DNA from: an uncultured Oscillospiraceae bacterium
GTDB lineage: Bacteria; Bacillota; Clostridia; Oscillospirales; Acutalibacteraceae
NCBI GenBank assembly: GCA_900546895.1
Contig: UREO01000055.1
Coordinates: 1-12,511, forward strand
DNA: 12,511 bases
Direction of reading: 5' to 3'
This document shows positions 1 to 5,749 of the stretch, in pieces (the first letter of the stretch is position 1; every line of letters begins with the position of its first letter). The position numbers and the translations under genes are program-made. The notes beneath the pieces were generated by a model that searched no databases, had not been told where the DNA came from, and saw only the letters and a program-made list of their open reading frames with translations.

Positions 1-66
1 GTCATGGGCAATCAGCGCAATTTTTTTCTGTTTTCCGATTGTAAAGGTAATAAACTCATTATCCAT
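1..66 (-). CDS. mgsA: methylglyoxal synthase, N-terminal fragment
   Basis: Only the first 22 codons are inside the window; the gene continues off the left edge. The translation is MDNEFITFTIGKQKKIALIAHD. A short polar lead followed by K-K-I-A-L-I-A-H-D matches the N-terminal strand of methylglyoxal synthases, which have IALVAHD or IALIAHD followed by a lysine-rich helix. The enzyme converts dihydroxyacetone phosphate to methylglyoxal and phosphate in the cytoplasm, an overflow route that relieves sugar-phosphate accumulation. The ATG is supported by an AGGAG at 79-75, 8 nt upstream, and by a strong promoter at 206-178. The catalytic aspartate lies downstream of this fragment and cannot be checked. 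Identification therefore rests on one short motif plus the start context. Confidence 0.72.
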   Translation of the reverse strand, partial: MDNEFITFTIGKQKKIALIAHD

Positions 67-177
67 CAATGATTCTCCTGTCTTATTGTTTCCATCGGCT
101 TATTGTGTATCCTGAAATGATTTTTCTATTGTTTACAAAGTCTCCGGATCAAATCCCGAGCATCGGCGATCTACTTT

Positions 178-206
178 ATTATAGCAGATGAGCACAGGGA
201 GTTCAA
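178..206 (-). promoter_or_regulatory. sigma-A promoter for mgsA
   Basis: On the minus strand TTGAAC (206-201), a 17-nt spacer and TATAAT (183-178) are preceded by a TG one base upstream, giving an extended -10 (TGCTATAAT). Transcription should start near 171, leaving an untranslated leader of about 105 nt before the mgsA ATG at 66. The leader has small inverted repeats such as GGAT-TTG-ATCC, but I recognise no known riboswitch in it. Confidence 0.75.
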
Positions 207-256
207 GGGAATCCAATGCTCAGGGACGGTGTGAAAACCGCAAAACCCTTCCGGAA

Positions 257-2806
257 TCACCTGCACAAAAGGCGCTGCGTGAGGATATCTGAAAAGATTT
301 CCATCCCGTCCGTTCGTACAATCCTGACGGCTTCGTCAAATTGGCCGCTCTGGGGCAGGATGGACGAAAGGATGTTTTCCTTTTCCAAAATCCGTTCCGG
401 ATGAAATATCACATTTTTTTGTCCGTTAAAAATTGCCACATAAAAAATCCCCGTTTCGACAAGGTCCTGAAAAAAGTGGCTGCCATAGGACAGTTCCGGC
501 ATCAGTCCTTCCGCGGGCGACGCAACCTCACAGATCGCCGCCATGTTGCAGAGCTCTGAAAAATGCACGGGGACGCCCAAAGACGGCGTTGTCGTCCCCC
601 ATCGTCCGGGGCCCATCAACAGGACGTTTTTCCCCTTCAATGCGGTGTTAATCATGCCGATCTGCCGCGCGACCATATATTTGTTCTGTTCACTCAGATT
701 CAGATACGCGGGCGCGTGTACATAAACGACATAATCAATGGGCAAACGCACGTTTCCGCCCATGAAATTTCCCTCGGAAGCGAAAAAGCAGTCGTGTTCA
801 TCCGTGAGTGCGGGAATTTCCACGGATTTTCCCAGCCCCCGCGTCTGCAGCGGACGGCACTGCAGAAGGTTCACTTTAAAGGACCGGTCCTTCCTGAAAT
901 TTGCCGTAAATTCAACATCCACAGGATAGCTGTATACGTTCGACAGAAGCGCCAGCAGGTCTTTCATGAAGCGGGGAAACTCCGTCGTTTTCAGCAGCTT
1001 TTCAAAGTGGAGGATTTGCGGTATTTTTTTGTCGCTGTACCCCAGCTCGCGCAGCCGCGCGGCCGCCCGGAAGTCCTGTCCGGCGAACAGCTCCCTGTCC
1101 GTATGGATGTCATACGACAAAATTTCTTCCAGCCCCTTGCCGGTCAAAGCGTTTTCCGGAAGAGAAAGGACATCGACAAAGTGCTGGGAAAATTTCTGCT
1201 GATCGTCGTAATCCGTCGGCGGGGTGCGCAGAGGGTCGTCCAGACAGACGATCTTGACATAGTCGCCGACCGTTCTGTCCACCGCCCGGGTACCGAGCCC
1301 GAACACCAGACGGAGCATGCCGGCCTCCATGTCGACGCTTTTATCCCAGACATAAAGATTGGAGGAGTTCCCTACGCCGGCAAGATGCGGAAAAAAGTTC
1401 TCCCCGTGGTAATCCCCGGAAACGCGCTGGACCAGAATGGCCATCTGCTCATCCTTTTCGGAAAGCCCCCTGCTAACCCGGTAGGAAAGCGCATCTTCGT
1501 TCATCGTACTGGCATAAACCGTGCGGATCGCGCGTTCAAGAGCTTCGTAGCGCTCCTCGGGGGTCCCCTGATTCACGCAGAAAATGCTGTCGTACTTTCC
1601 GGCAAAAGCATTACCGAAGTTGTCCTCCAATAGAGAGCTGGAACGCACGATAATGGGAGACTGGCCGAAATGCTCCAGCATCTGGAGGAACTGCTCCTGA
1701 ATCGTTTCCGAAAATCTGCCGTGCAGAAGCCTTTCCTTCAATTCCGGGGCGTATTTGAAATAGCCGCCTTCGGTTTTTTGCTTCATCCGCAGCTTCCACA
1801 GTCCGTTTTGAACAAGATAGGTATAAAAAAGATCGGAACCGAGGTAATAGGAATCGTGGGACTCCAGAAAGGGAGTGAACCGGTTTCCGCCGTCCTTCTC
1901 CAGTATTTTCCGGGCGAGCAGCATACCGACGCTTTTGCCGCCGATGAATCCTGTCCCGACCTCCCGGGCATAGATCATCAAAATATCGTTCAGGGTAAAA
2001 TAGCGGTCGCACAGCTCAAACATTCTGGACTTTTCCCCGATCAGCATGGACATCAGGTCCCTTTTGACCTCTTCCTGCCGCTCCGGAGCAAGGTGGACGG
2101 CCTCTTTCGCCCGGTTGAAGATCACGTCCCAGTAGTCAAGCCGCTCTTCCCCGCGGCTGATTCCGGAAAAAAGCTCGGCGGCGTCCGCGCTGGACGTGAT
2201 GGAGACCGCCTCCCCCTCCTGAATCAGATGCGGAAAAAACATGGTGGGAGAATAGCGCTTGAGCACCTTGAGCGGATGGATATAGAATTTGCCGCCGACC
2301 TGATACAGGTCGAGCAGAAGCTGCGTCGTCTCACGGATTCCGGCAATGGTGCCGTAGGTGTGGATATTGCGCATGATCGCGAAATAGGCGACCGTGTCCA
2401 GCTCGTACAGGAACGGGCAGGTCACTTTAAAAAAGTTTTCAATCATCAGGTCGGAATGCCAGTATTCCAGCAAATCGGTCAGACAGTCAAAGACATAGAA
2501 AGCTTTTCTGCCCTCCCGCTTCACCAGACTGTATACTTCCGCGACAAAGCTTTCAAAGCCTTTCTTCGCCTCGATCCAATAGAGCCTGATATCCGGACTG
2601 TCCTGCAGAATCGGCTCGTGTCCGGCAAAACGGACGTAGATCAGTCTTCTGTGATCCCGCTTCGCCTGAGCGACAAACGGTTCCGCCATTTTCCGATAAT
2701 CGGCCGCAGCATCCACCTGCCAGACCACGTTGTCCCCCAGCCTGAGGCTGTCGATCACCCGGTCAAAGCCGCCCAGCCCGGTGCTTACCCGTTCATGGAT
2801 GTTCAT
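257..2806 (-). CDS. KaiC-like / PEP-pyruvate-binding (PPDK_N) domain protein, no phosphohistidine domain
   Basis: 849-aa cytoplasmic protein with no signal peptide or membrane segment. Residues 8-180 resemble a KaiC/RecA-like domain: STGLGGFDRVIDSLRLGDNVVW at the entry and a Walker-B-like FYVFDC near 103-108. The P-loop that should follow is replaced by VDAAADYRKM, so this domain probably does not bind ATP normally. Residues about 283-655 form the ATP-grasp domain of PEP synthase/pyruvate phosphate dikinase: GTGFIGGKSVGM (284-295), IIVRSSSLLED (385-395) with AGKYDS, and a closing LLQCRPLQ (647-654). Residues 670-849 are a conserved-looking tail with LLMGPGRWGT (729-738) and GSHFFQDLVE (775-784). 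The swivelling phosphohistidine domain and the PEP-binding TIM barrel of true PPDK/PEP synthase are absent, so a complete PEP-forming reaction is unlikely. Ribosome binding site GGAGG (2817-2813) is 6 nt from the ATG. Databases probably call it PEP/pyruvate-binding domain protein; its substrate is unknown. Confidence 0.85.
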   Translation of the reverse strand: MNIHERVSTGLGGFDRVIDSLRLGDNVVWQVDAAADYRKMAEPFVAQAKRDHRRLIYVRFAGHEPILQDSPDIRLYWIEAKKGFESFVAEVYSLVKREGRKAFYVFDCLTDLLEYWHSDLMIENFFKVTCPFLYELDTVAYFAIMRNIHTYGTIAGIRETTQLLLDLYQVGGKFYIHPLKVLKRYSPTMFFPHLIQEGEAVSITSSADAAELFSGISRGEERLDYWDVIFNRAKEAVHLAPERQEEVKRDLMSMLIGEKSRMFELCDRYFTLNDILMIYAREVGTGFIGGKSVGMLLARKILEKDGGNRFTPFLESHDSYYLGSDLFYTYLVQNGLWKLRMKQKTEGGYFKYAPELKERLLHGRFSETIQEQFLQMLEHFGQSPIIVRSSSLLEDNFGNAFAGKYDSIFCVNQGTPEERYEALERAIRTVYASTMNEDALSYRVSRGLSEKDEQMAILVQRVSGDYHGENFFPHLAGVGNSSNLYVWDKSVDMEAGMLRLVFGLGTRAVDRTVGDYVKIVCLDDPLRTPPTDYDDQQKFSQHFVDVLSLPENALTGKGLEEILSYDIHTDRELFAGQDFRAAARLRELGYSDKKIPQILHFEKLLKTTEFPRFMKDLLALLSNVYSYPVDVEFTANFRKDRSFKVNLLQCRPLQTRGLGKSVEIPALTDEHDCFFASEGNFMGGNVRLPIDYVVYVHAPAYLNLSEQNKYMVARQIGMINTALKGKNVLLMGPGRWGTTTPSLGVPVHFSELCNMAAICEVASPAEGLMPELSYGSHFFQDLVETGIFYVAIFNGQKNVIFHPERILEKENILSSILPQSGQFDEAVRIVRTDGMEIFSDILTQRLLCR

Positions 2807-2845
2807 GCTGCACCTCCGATTCTTTTCCGAAAACTCTTTTTCTTA

Positions 2846-2854
2846 ATTATAACA
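2846..2854 (-). promoter_or_regulatory. extended -10 promoter for the PEP/pyruvate-binding gene
   Basis: TGTTATAAT on the minus strand is a perfect extended -10 element about 40 nt upstream of the ATG at 2806. No good -35 hexamer exists at 16-18 nt upstream; that position lies inside the terminator stem-loop at 2857-2884. The predicted transcript start is near 2839. Confidence 0.5.
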
Positions 2855-2856
2855 CA

Positions 2857-2884
2857 AACGGCGCCTCATTTCCGCGGCGCCGTT
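2857..2884 (-). terminator. stem-loop terminator of LacI regulator 1
   Basis: A perfect 9-bp G+C-rich stem (AACGGCGCC / GGCGCCGTT, 2857-2865 and 2876-2884) with a 10-nt loop starts 13 nt after the stop codon of the minus-strand LacI gene. On that strand it is followed by an interrupted U-rich run (TGTGTTATAATT). It separates regulator 1 from the downstream PEP/pyruvate-binding gene and abuts that gene's -10. Confidence 0.65.
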
Positions 2885-2897
2885 ATTATGATTGTAT

Positions 2898-3893
2898 TCA
2901 GGTGGAGGACCGGATTACCAGCTCCGTCGGAAACACAATGTTCCGGACCATGCCGGTATCTCCGCAGATGCGGCTGTACAAAATATCCGCCGTCGTTTTT
3001 CCCATTTCCTGAACGGGTACGGAAACTGTCGTAAGGCCGGGGAAAGTATAGGAGGATATGGAGTCATTGTTGAAACCGATCACCGCGACGTCCTGCGGAA
3101 CGGTAAGCCCCATTTCCTTAATCAGGGGAAGCACGGCGGACGCCAGCGTATCGTTCCCGACAAAGATCGCGTCGGGGCGGTCTTCCGTTGACAGCGATAA
3201 AAGCCAACGGACATCATTCAGGCACACGCCGATATCCCATTGACAGTCGAGCATCCATTCCGGACGGTATTCCAGCCCGGCAAGCTCCAACGTGGAACGG
3301 ATGGCAATCTGCCGCTTGTCGCTGCGGAAATCCTTCAGGTTGGCGCCGCCGACATAGGCTATTTTGCGATACCCCCGGTCGATCAGATGGCGGACTGCCT
3401 GAACCGACGCATTGAACAAATCGAAGCCGATATTATCCAGATTGCCGTACGCCGTGTCGCAGCCCACCACATGTTTGACACGGCTGCAGACGTAGCGGAA
3501 GGCGTCCTCGGGAAGGTCGTCCATGATGACCAGCCCGTCCAGATCCCGCCCGAAGGTGAGATCCAGCTTCTGGGGATCGCTCAGCTCGCTGTAGTTGCGC
3601 ACCGTGGCAATGATACAGTTGTGCTCCAGAAGCCTGCTTTCCAGCGCCGATAAAATGGAGGAAAAATACGGGTCTGCGTATTTTTCCGCGGTCATGGACA
3701 AAATACAACAGATATTTTTGGCCTGTACCTTCGGCATCCGCCGTTTATAAGAATAATTGAGAGCGGCGGCGGCATCTTTTACTTTTTTGCGCGTCTTTTC
3801 AGTCGCCTTATAATTCGCGTCCCCGGACAAAATTCGCGATACCGTCGCAATGGACACATCCGCATATTTCGCCACATCCCTGATTGTCGACAT
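2898..3893 (-). CDS. LacI-family transcriptional regulator 1 (divergent to the alpha-galactosidase operon)
   Basis: 331-aa DNA-binding repressor of usual LacI-family length. Residues 3-24 are the helix-turn-helix (TIRDVAKYADVSIATVSRIL). Residues from about 57 form the periplasmic-binding-protein-like effector domain, with ADPYFSSILSALE, the family stretch PDAIFVGNDTLASAVLPLI, and DVAVIGFNND near the C-terminus. The overall flavour is EbgR/GalR-like. The linker after the HTH (NYSYKRRMPKVQAKNI) lacks the usual hinge-helix pattern (NxxARxLxxxxT), which is unusual. The start at 3893 is chosen over an in-frame ATG at 4013. It is preceded by AGGGGG 6 nt upstream, it begins the family-typical sequence, and the consensus promoter (3961-3933) lies inside the longer version. 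It is divergent from the GH4/ABC operon and very likely represses it and itself. The inducer is unknown, presumably the imported sugar or a product of it. Confidence 0.93.
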   Translation of the reverse strand: MSTIRDVAKYADVSIATVSRILSGDANYKATEKTRKKVKDAAAALNYSYKRRMPKVQAKNICCILSMTAEKYADPYFSSILSALESRLLEHNCIIATVRNYSELSDPQKLDLTFGRDLDGLVIMDDLPEDAFRYVCSRVKHVVGCDTAYGNLDNIGFDLFNASVQAVRHLIDRGYRKIAYVGGANLKDFRSDKRQIAIRSTLELAGLEYRPEWMLDCQWDIGVCLNDVRWLLSLSTEDRPDAIFVGNDTLASAVLPLIKEMGLTVPQDVAVIGFNNDSISSYTFPGLTTVSVPVQEMGKTTADILYSRICGDTGMVRNIVFPTELVIRSST

Positions 3894-3917
3894 CGTGTTC
3901 CCCCTATCAATGCGCAG

Positions 3918-3932
3918 TTGTTTGCCAAACAA
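3918..3932. promoter_or_regulatory. operator-like palindrome OA at the LacI 1 transcription start
   Basis: TTGTTTGCCAAACAA is a perfect inverted repeat: 7-bp arms around a single central base. It sits directly downstream of the -10 of the LacI 1 promoter, over the expected start point, which is the classical position for autorepression. Related sites occur at 4097-4111 (12 of 15 identical) and 4279-4293 (11 of 15). Assignment to LacI 1 is inference from position and shared sequence. Confidence 0.68.
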
Positions 3933-3961
3933 ATTATAAACATTCGCCAATAAAATGTCAA
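3933..3961 (-). promoter_or_regulatory. consensus sigma-A promoter of LacI regulator 1
   Basis: TTGACA (3961-3956), a 17-nt spacer and TATAAT (3938-3933) match consensus at all 12 bases on the minus strand. The predicted start is near 3926, giving a leader of about 33 nt before the ATG at 3893. A promoter this strong for a repressor suggests expression is held down by binding at the overlapping palindrome 3918-3932. Confidence 0.85.
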
Positions 3962-4096
3962 TCCAAAGTAAAAAAGCCGAAAAAGGAAAGTTATCCTTCT
4001 GTATTTTTCCCATATAAAAGATTTTTCTTAGAATATTGGCGGTCGGATGAGGGCAAATTCAAAGCGAGAGAAGCTGAAAGCCATAGCTGTTGATTA

Positions 4097-4111
4097 TTGT
4101 TTACTAAACTA
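4097..4111. promoter_or_regulatory. operator-like site OB upstream of the GH4 operon
   Basis: TTGTTTACTAAACTA contains the perfect palindrome GTTTA-C-TAAAC (4099-4109) and matches OA at 12 of 15 positions. It lies about 180 bp upstream of both the promoter-proximal site OC and the GH4 start region, and about 180 bp from OA. This arrangement would suit looping or auxiliary binding by a LacI-family repressor. Confidence 0.55.
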
Positions 4112-4155
4112 ACAATATGTTTTTCAAAATTATTCGCGTAAATTTTCAAAAAAAA

Positions 4156-4173
4156 TTTGTGATATTTCACAAA
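4156..4173. repeat. 18-bp inverted repeat, unidentified regulator site
   Basis: TTTGTGATATTTCACAAA has perfect 7-bp arms around a 4-nt centre. It resembles CRP- or Rex-type sites, but the spacing fits neither: CRP sites have six bases between TGTGA and TCACA, here four, and Rex sites normally carry an extra A/T pair inside each arm. It differs from the LacI 1 sites and may serve a second, global regulator of the operon. Confidence 0.5.
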
Positions 4174-4240
4174 GCTAAGATATATTTATTAAAATTAATC
4201 ACAAAAATACATTTAAACAAGATATTTTTGACAAATATGA

Positions 4241-4269
4241 TTTACAAATAGATTTTTCAATGCTACAAT
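4241..4269 (+). promoter_or_regulatory. promoter of the GH4/ABC operon
   Basis: TTTACA (4241-4246), a 17-nt spacer and TACAAT (4264-4269), with TG at 4261-4262 making an extended -10 (TGCTACAAT). The predicted start is near 4276, giving a leader of about 70 nt. An alternative TTGACA at 4228-4233 has no good -10 at the right distance. The operator-like site at 4279-4293 lies just past the predicted start. Confidence 0.7.
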
Positions 4270-4278
4270 ACTTTCAGG

Positions 4279-4293
4279 TTGTTAAGAAAACAA
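4279..4293. promoter_or_regulatory. operator-like site OC just downstream of the GH4 promoter
   Basis: TTGTTAAGAAAACAA has 5-bp inverted arms (TTGTT/AACAA) and matches OA at 11 of 15 positions. It lies about 3-17 nt past the predicted transcription start, where bound repressor would block initiation. A second short palindrome, AACAAATTGTT (4289-4299), overlaps it, so the exact footprint is uncertain. Confidence 0.55.
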
Positions 4294-4345
4294 ATTGTTG
4301 TTTTACTAATAAACTCATTTACAACCGCGGATAGGAGTATGTAAT

Positions 4346-5677
4346 ATGTCAAAAAAATTTGCTTTCATCGGTTCGGGATCCCTGGAATTCACAAGAGATC
4401 TGGTTCGTGATATCCTTACCTTTGCCGCTTTTCGGGACTGTGAAATCGCGTTGATGGATATCGATCCCAAAAGACTTTCCTATTCCAGGAAGGCAGTGGA
4501 AAAAATAATTAAAAAAGGCAGCTACCCCGCAAAGGTAACGGCGACTTTAGACCGCCGCGAGGCCCTGAAAGGCGCGGACGGCGTTCTGATTACTATTTTG
4601 CAGGGCGGGGTGGACGTATGGCGCCACGATATTGAAATCCCCGCAAAATACGGGGTCGATATCTGTGTCGGCGACACGAGAGGGCCATCCGGTATTTTCC
4701 GGTTTTTAAGGACCGCGCCCGTTATGCTGGAGATCATCCGAGACGTGGAAACTCTGTGCCCGGACGCAATCGTTCTGAACTATACAAACCCCATGGCGCT
4801 TCTGTGCGGATACCTGCAGCGCCAGACCAAGGTAAACGTGACCGGCCTGTGCCACAGCGTACAGGGTACCGCGGAAATGCTTGCCGGCTTTATCGGTGCC
4901 AAGCCGGAGGAACTGACCTACACCTGTGCCGGGATTAACCATCAGGCGTTTTACCTGAAAATGGACTGGAAGGGACAGGACGCGCTGCCGCTGCTGAAAA
5001 AAGCGGTGCTGGAAAAACCGGAGGTCGCGGCGGAAGAACCGGTCAGGTCCGAAATGTTCCTCAATCTGGGCTATTACCCGACGGAATCGTCCGGACACAA
5101 TTCCGAGTACAACGCCTGGTTCCGCAAACGTCCGGATTTAATCGAAAAATACTGCACGCACGGCACGGGCTGGAACCCGGGCGCCCACGCCTACATATTG
5201 GATGAGTATCTGAAAAGGGAATGCTCCTGGGAAAGCGAATTCCAGAAGATGCTGGAAGAGGAAGAGTTCGATCTCAGCAGGGGTGACGAATACGCTTCCA
5301 ATATTTTCAACGCCGTTTTCGGGGACCACACTCCGTTCGAGTTTAACGGAAACCTCAGGAATTTCGGCCTTGTCGACAATCTTCCCGCCGGAGCCTGTGT
5401 AGAAGTACCCGTCCTGGCCTCCCGCGCCGGAATCCGCCCGTTCCACGTCGGCAACCTGCCCGACGGCCTCGCGATTCTGGTCAACACCTCTTCCCGCTGC
5501 GAGGAGCTGGCGATCGACGGCGCGATCGAAGGGGACCCGTGGAAAATTTTCCAGGCGGTTCTGTTCGATCCCCTTACCTCCGCTGTGCTCTCCATGGCGG
5601 AAACCAGACAGATGACCCAGGAAATGCTGGATAAAAACAAGGAATACCTGACCTATTTCAAATCGCTCGCCATTTAA
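4346..5677 (+). CDS. melA: glycoside hydrolase family 4 alpha-galactosidase (MelA type)
   Basis: 443-aa cytoplasmic NAD+- and divalent-metal-dependent glycosidase that hydrolyses alpha-galactosides such as melibiose or raffinose-type sugars by the GH4 oxidation-elimination mechanism. Residues 6-14 (AFIGSGSLE) are the Rossmann NAD-binding turn. ALMDID (35-40) follows, then GDTRGPSGIFRFLRT (109-123) and NYTNP (145-149). GLCHSVQGTAE (167-177) carries the metal-ligand Cys169, and GINH (196-199) the ligand His199. PTESSGHNSEY (245-255) also resembles MelA. GLCHSVQ favours alpha-galactosidase over GH4 alpha-glucosidases and phospho-beta-glucosidases, whose equivalent segments differ. There is no signal peptide, so the substrate must be imported intact, consistent with the ABC genes downstream. 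AGGAG (4333-4337) is 8 nt from the ATG. It is first in the operon, 72 nt before the binding-protein gene. Exact substrate specificity is inference. Confidence 0.85.
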   Translation: MSKKFAFIGSGSLEFTRDLVRDILTFAAFRDCEIALMDIDPKRLSYSRKAVEKIIKKGSYPAKVTATLDRREALKGADGVLITILQGGVDVWRHDIEIPAKYGVDICVGDTRGPSGIFRFLRTAPVMLEIIRDVETLCPDAIVLNYTNPMALLCGYLQRQTKVNVTGLCHSVQGTAEMLAGFIGAKPEELTYTCAGINHQAFYLKMDWKGQDALPLLKKAVLEKPEVAAEEPVRSEMFLNLGYYPTESSGHNSEYNAWFRKRPDLIEKYCTHGTGWNPGAHAYILDEYLKRECSWESEFQKMLEEEEFDLSRGDEYASNIFNAVFGDHTPFEFNGNLRNFGLVDNLPAGACVEVPVLASRAGIRPFHVGNLPDGLAILVNTSSRCEELAIDGAIEGDPWKIFQAVLFDPLTSAVLSMAETRQMTQEMLDKNKEYLTYFKSLAI

Positions 5678-5697
5678 ATCGATTTATTTTGGTTCGC

Positions 5698-5713
5698 CCT
5701 GCTCCGCAGCAGG
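5698..5713 (+). other. intercistronic stem-loop between GH4 and binding-protein genes
   Basis: CCTGCT-CCGC-AGCAGG forms a 6-bp stem with a 4-nt loop in the 72-nt gap. It is followed by TAAGATAC, not a U-run, so it is unlikely to be a full terminator. It may act as an RNA processing or 3'-end protecting element allowing different mRNA levels for the enzyme and the binding protein. Confidence 0.5.
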
Positions 5714-5749
5714 TAAGATACAATCAAATTCAAACAATGGAGGATTGAA

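Larger units (their letters stand above)
3962..4240. other. upstream part of the LacI 1 / GH4 divergent intergenic region
   Basis: No credible gene is present. The part from about 4090 on is very A+T-rich. It contains the upstream operator-like site at 4097-4111, an 18-bp inverted repeat at 4156-4173, and A- and T-tracts likely to bend DNA. The full gap between the two start codons is 452 nt, from 3894 to 4345, long for a simple two-promoter region. Confidence 0.6.

Noticed and set aside
2857..2884. Palindrome as a possible site-specific recombination or attachment site
   Set aside because: Its position 13 nt after a stop codon, its G+C stem and the following U-rich run fit a terminator.
563..3034. 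Long plus-strand open frames (563-1633, 356 codons; 1670-3034, 454 codons) opposite the PEP/pyruvate-binding gene
   Set aside because: They run antisense to a clear conserved gene, have no recognisable domains or ribosome binding sites, and have the low-complexity composition typical of shadows of G+C-biased codons.
3894..4013. Longer start (ATG at 4013) for LacI regulator 1
   Set aside because: The consensus promoter and operator lie within this stretch, and the family-typical N-terminus begins at 3893 after a good ribosome binding site.
4339..4344. ATG-TAA start-stop pair between the ribosome binding site and the GH4 start
   Set aside because: It lies only one base from AGGAG, too close for efficient initiation, so it is probably chance.
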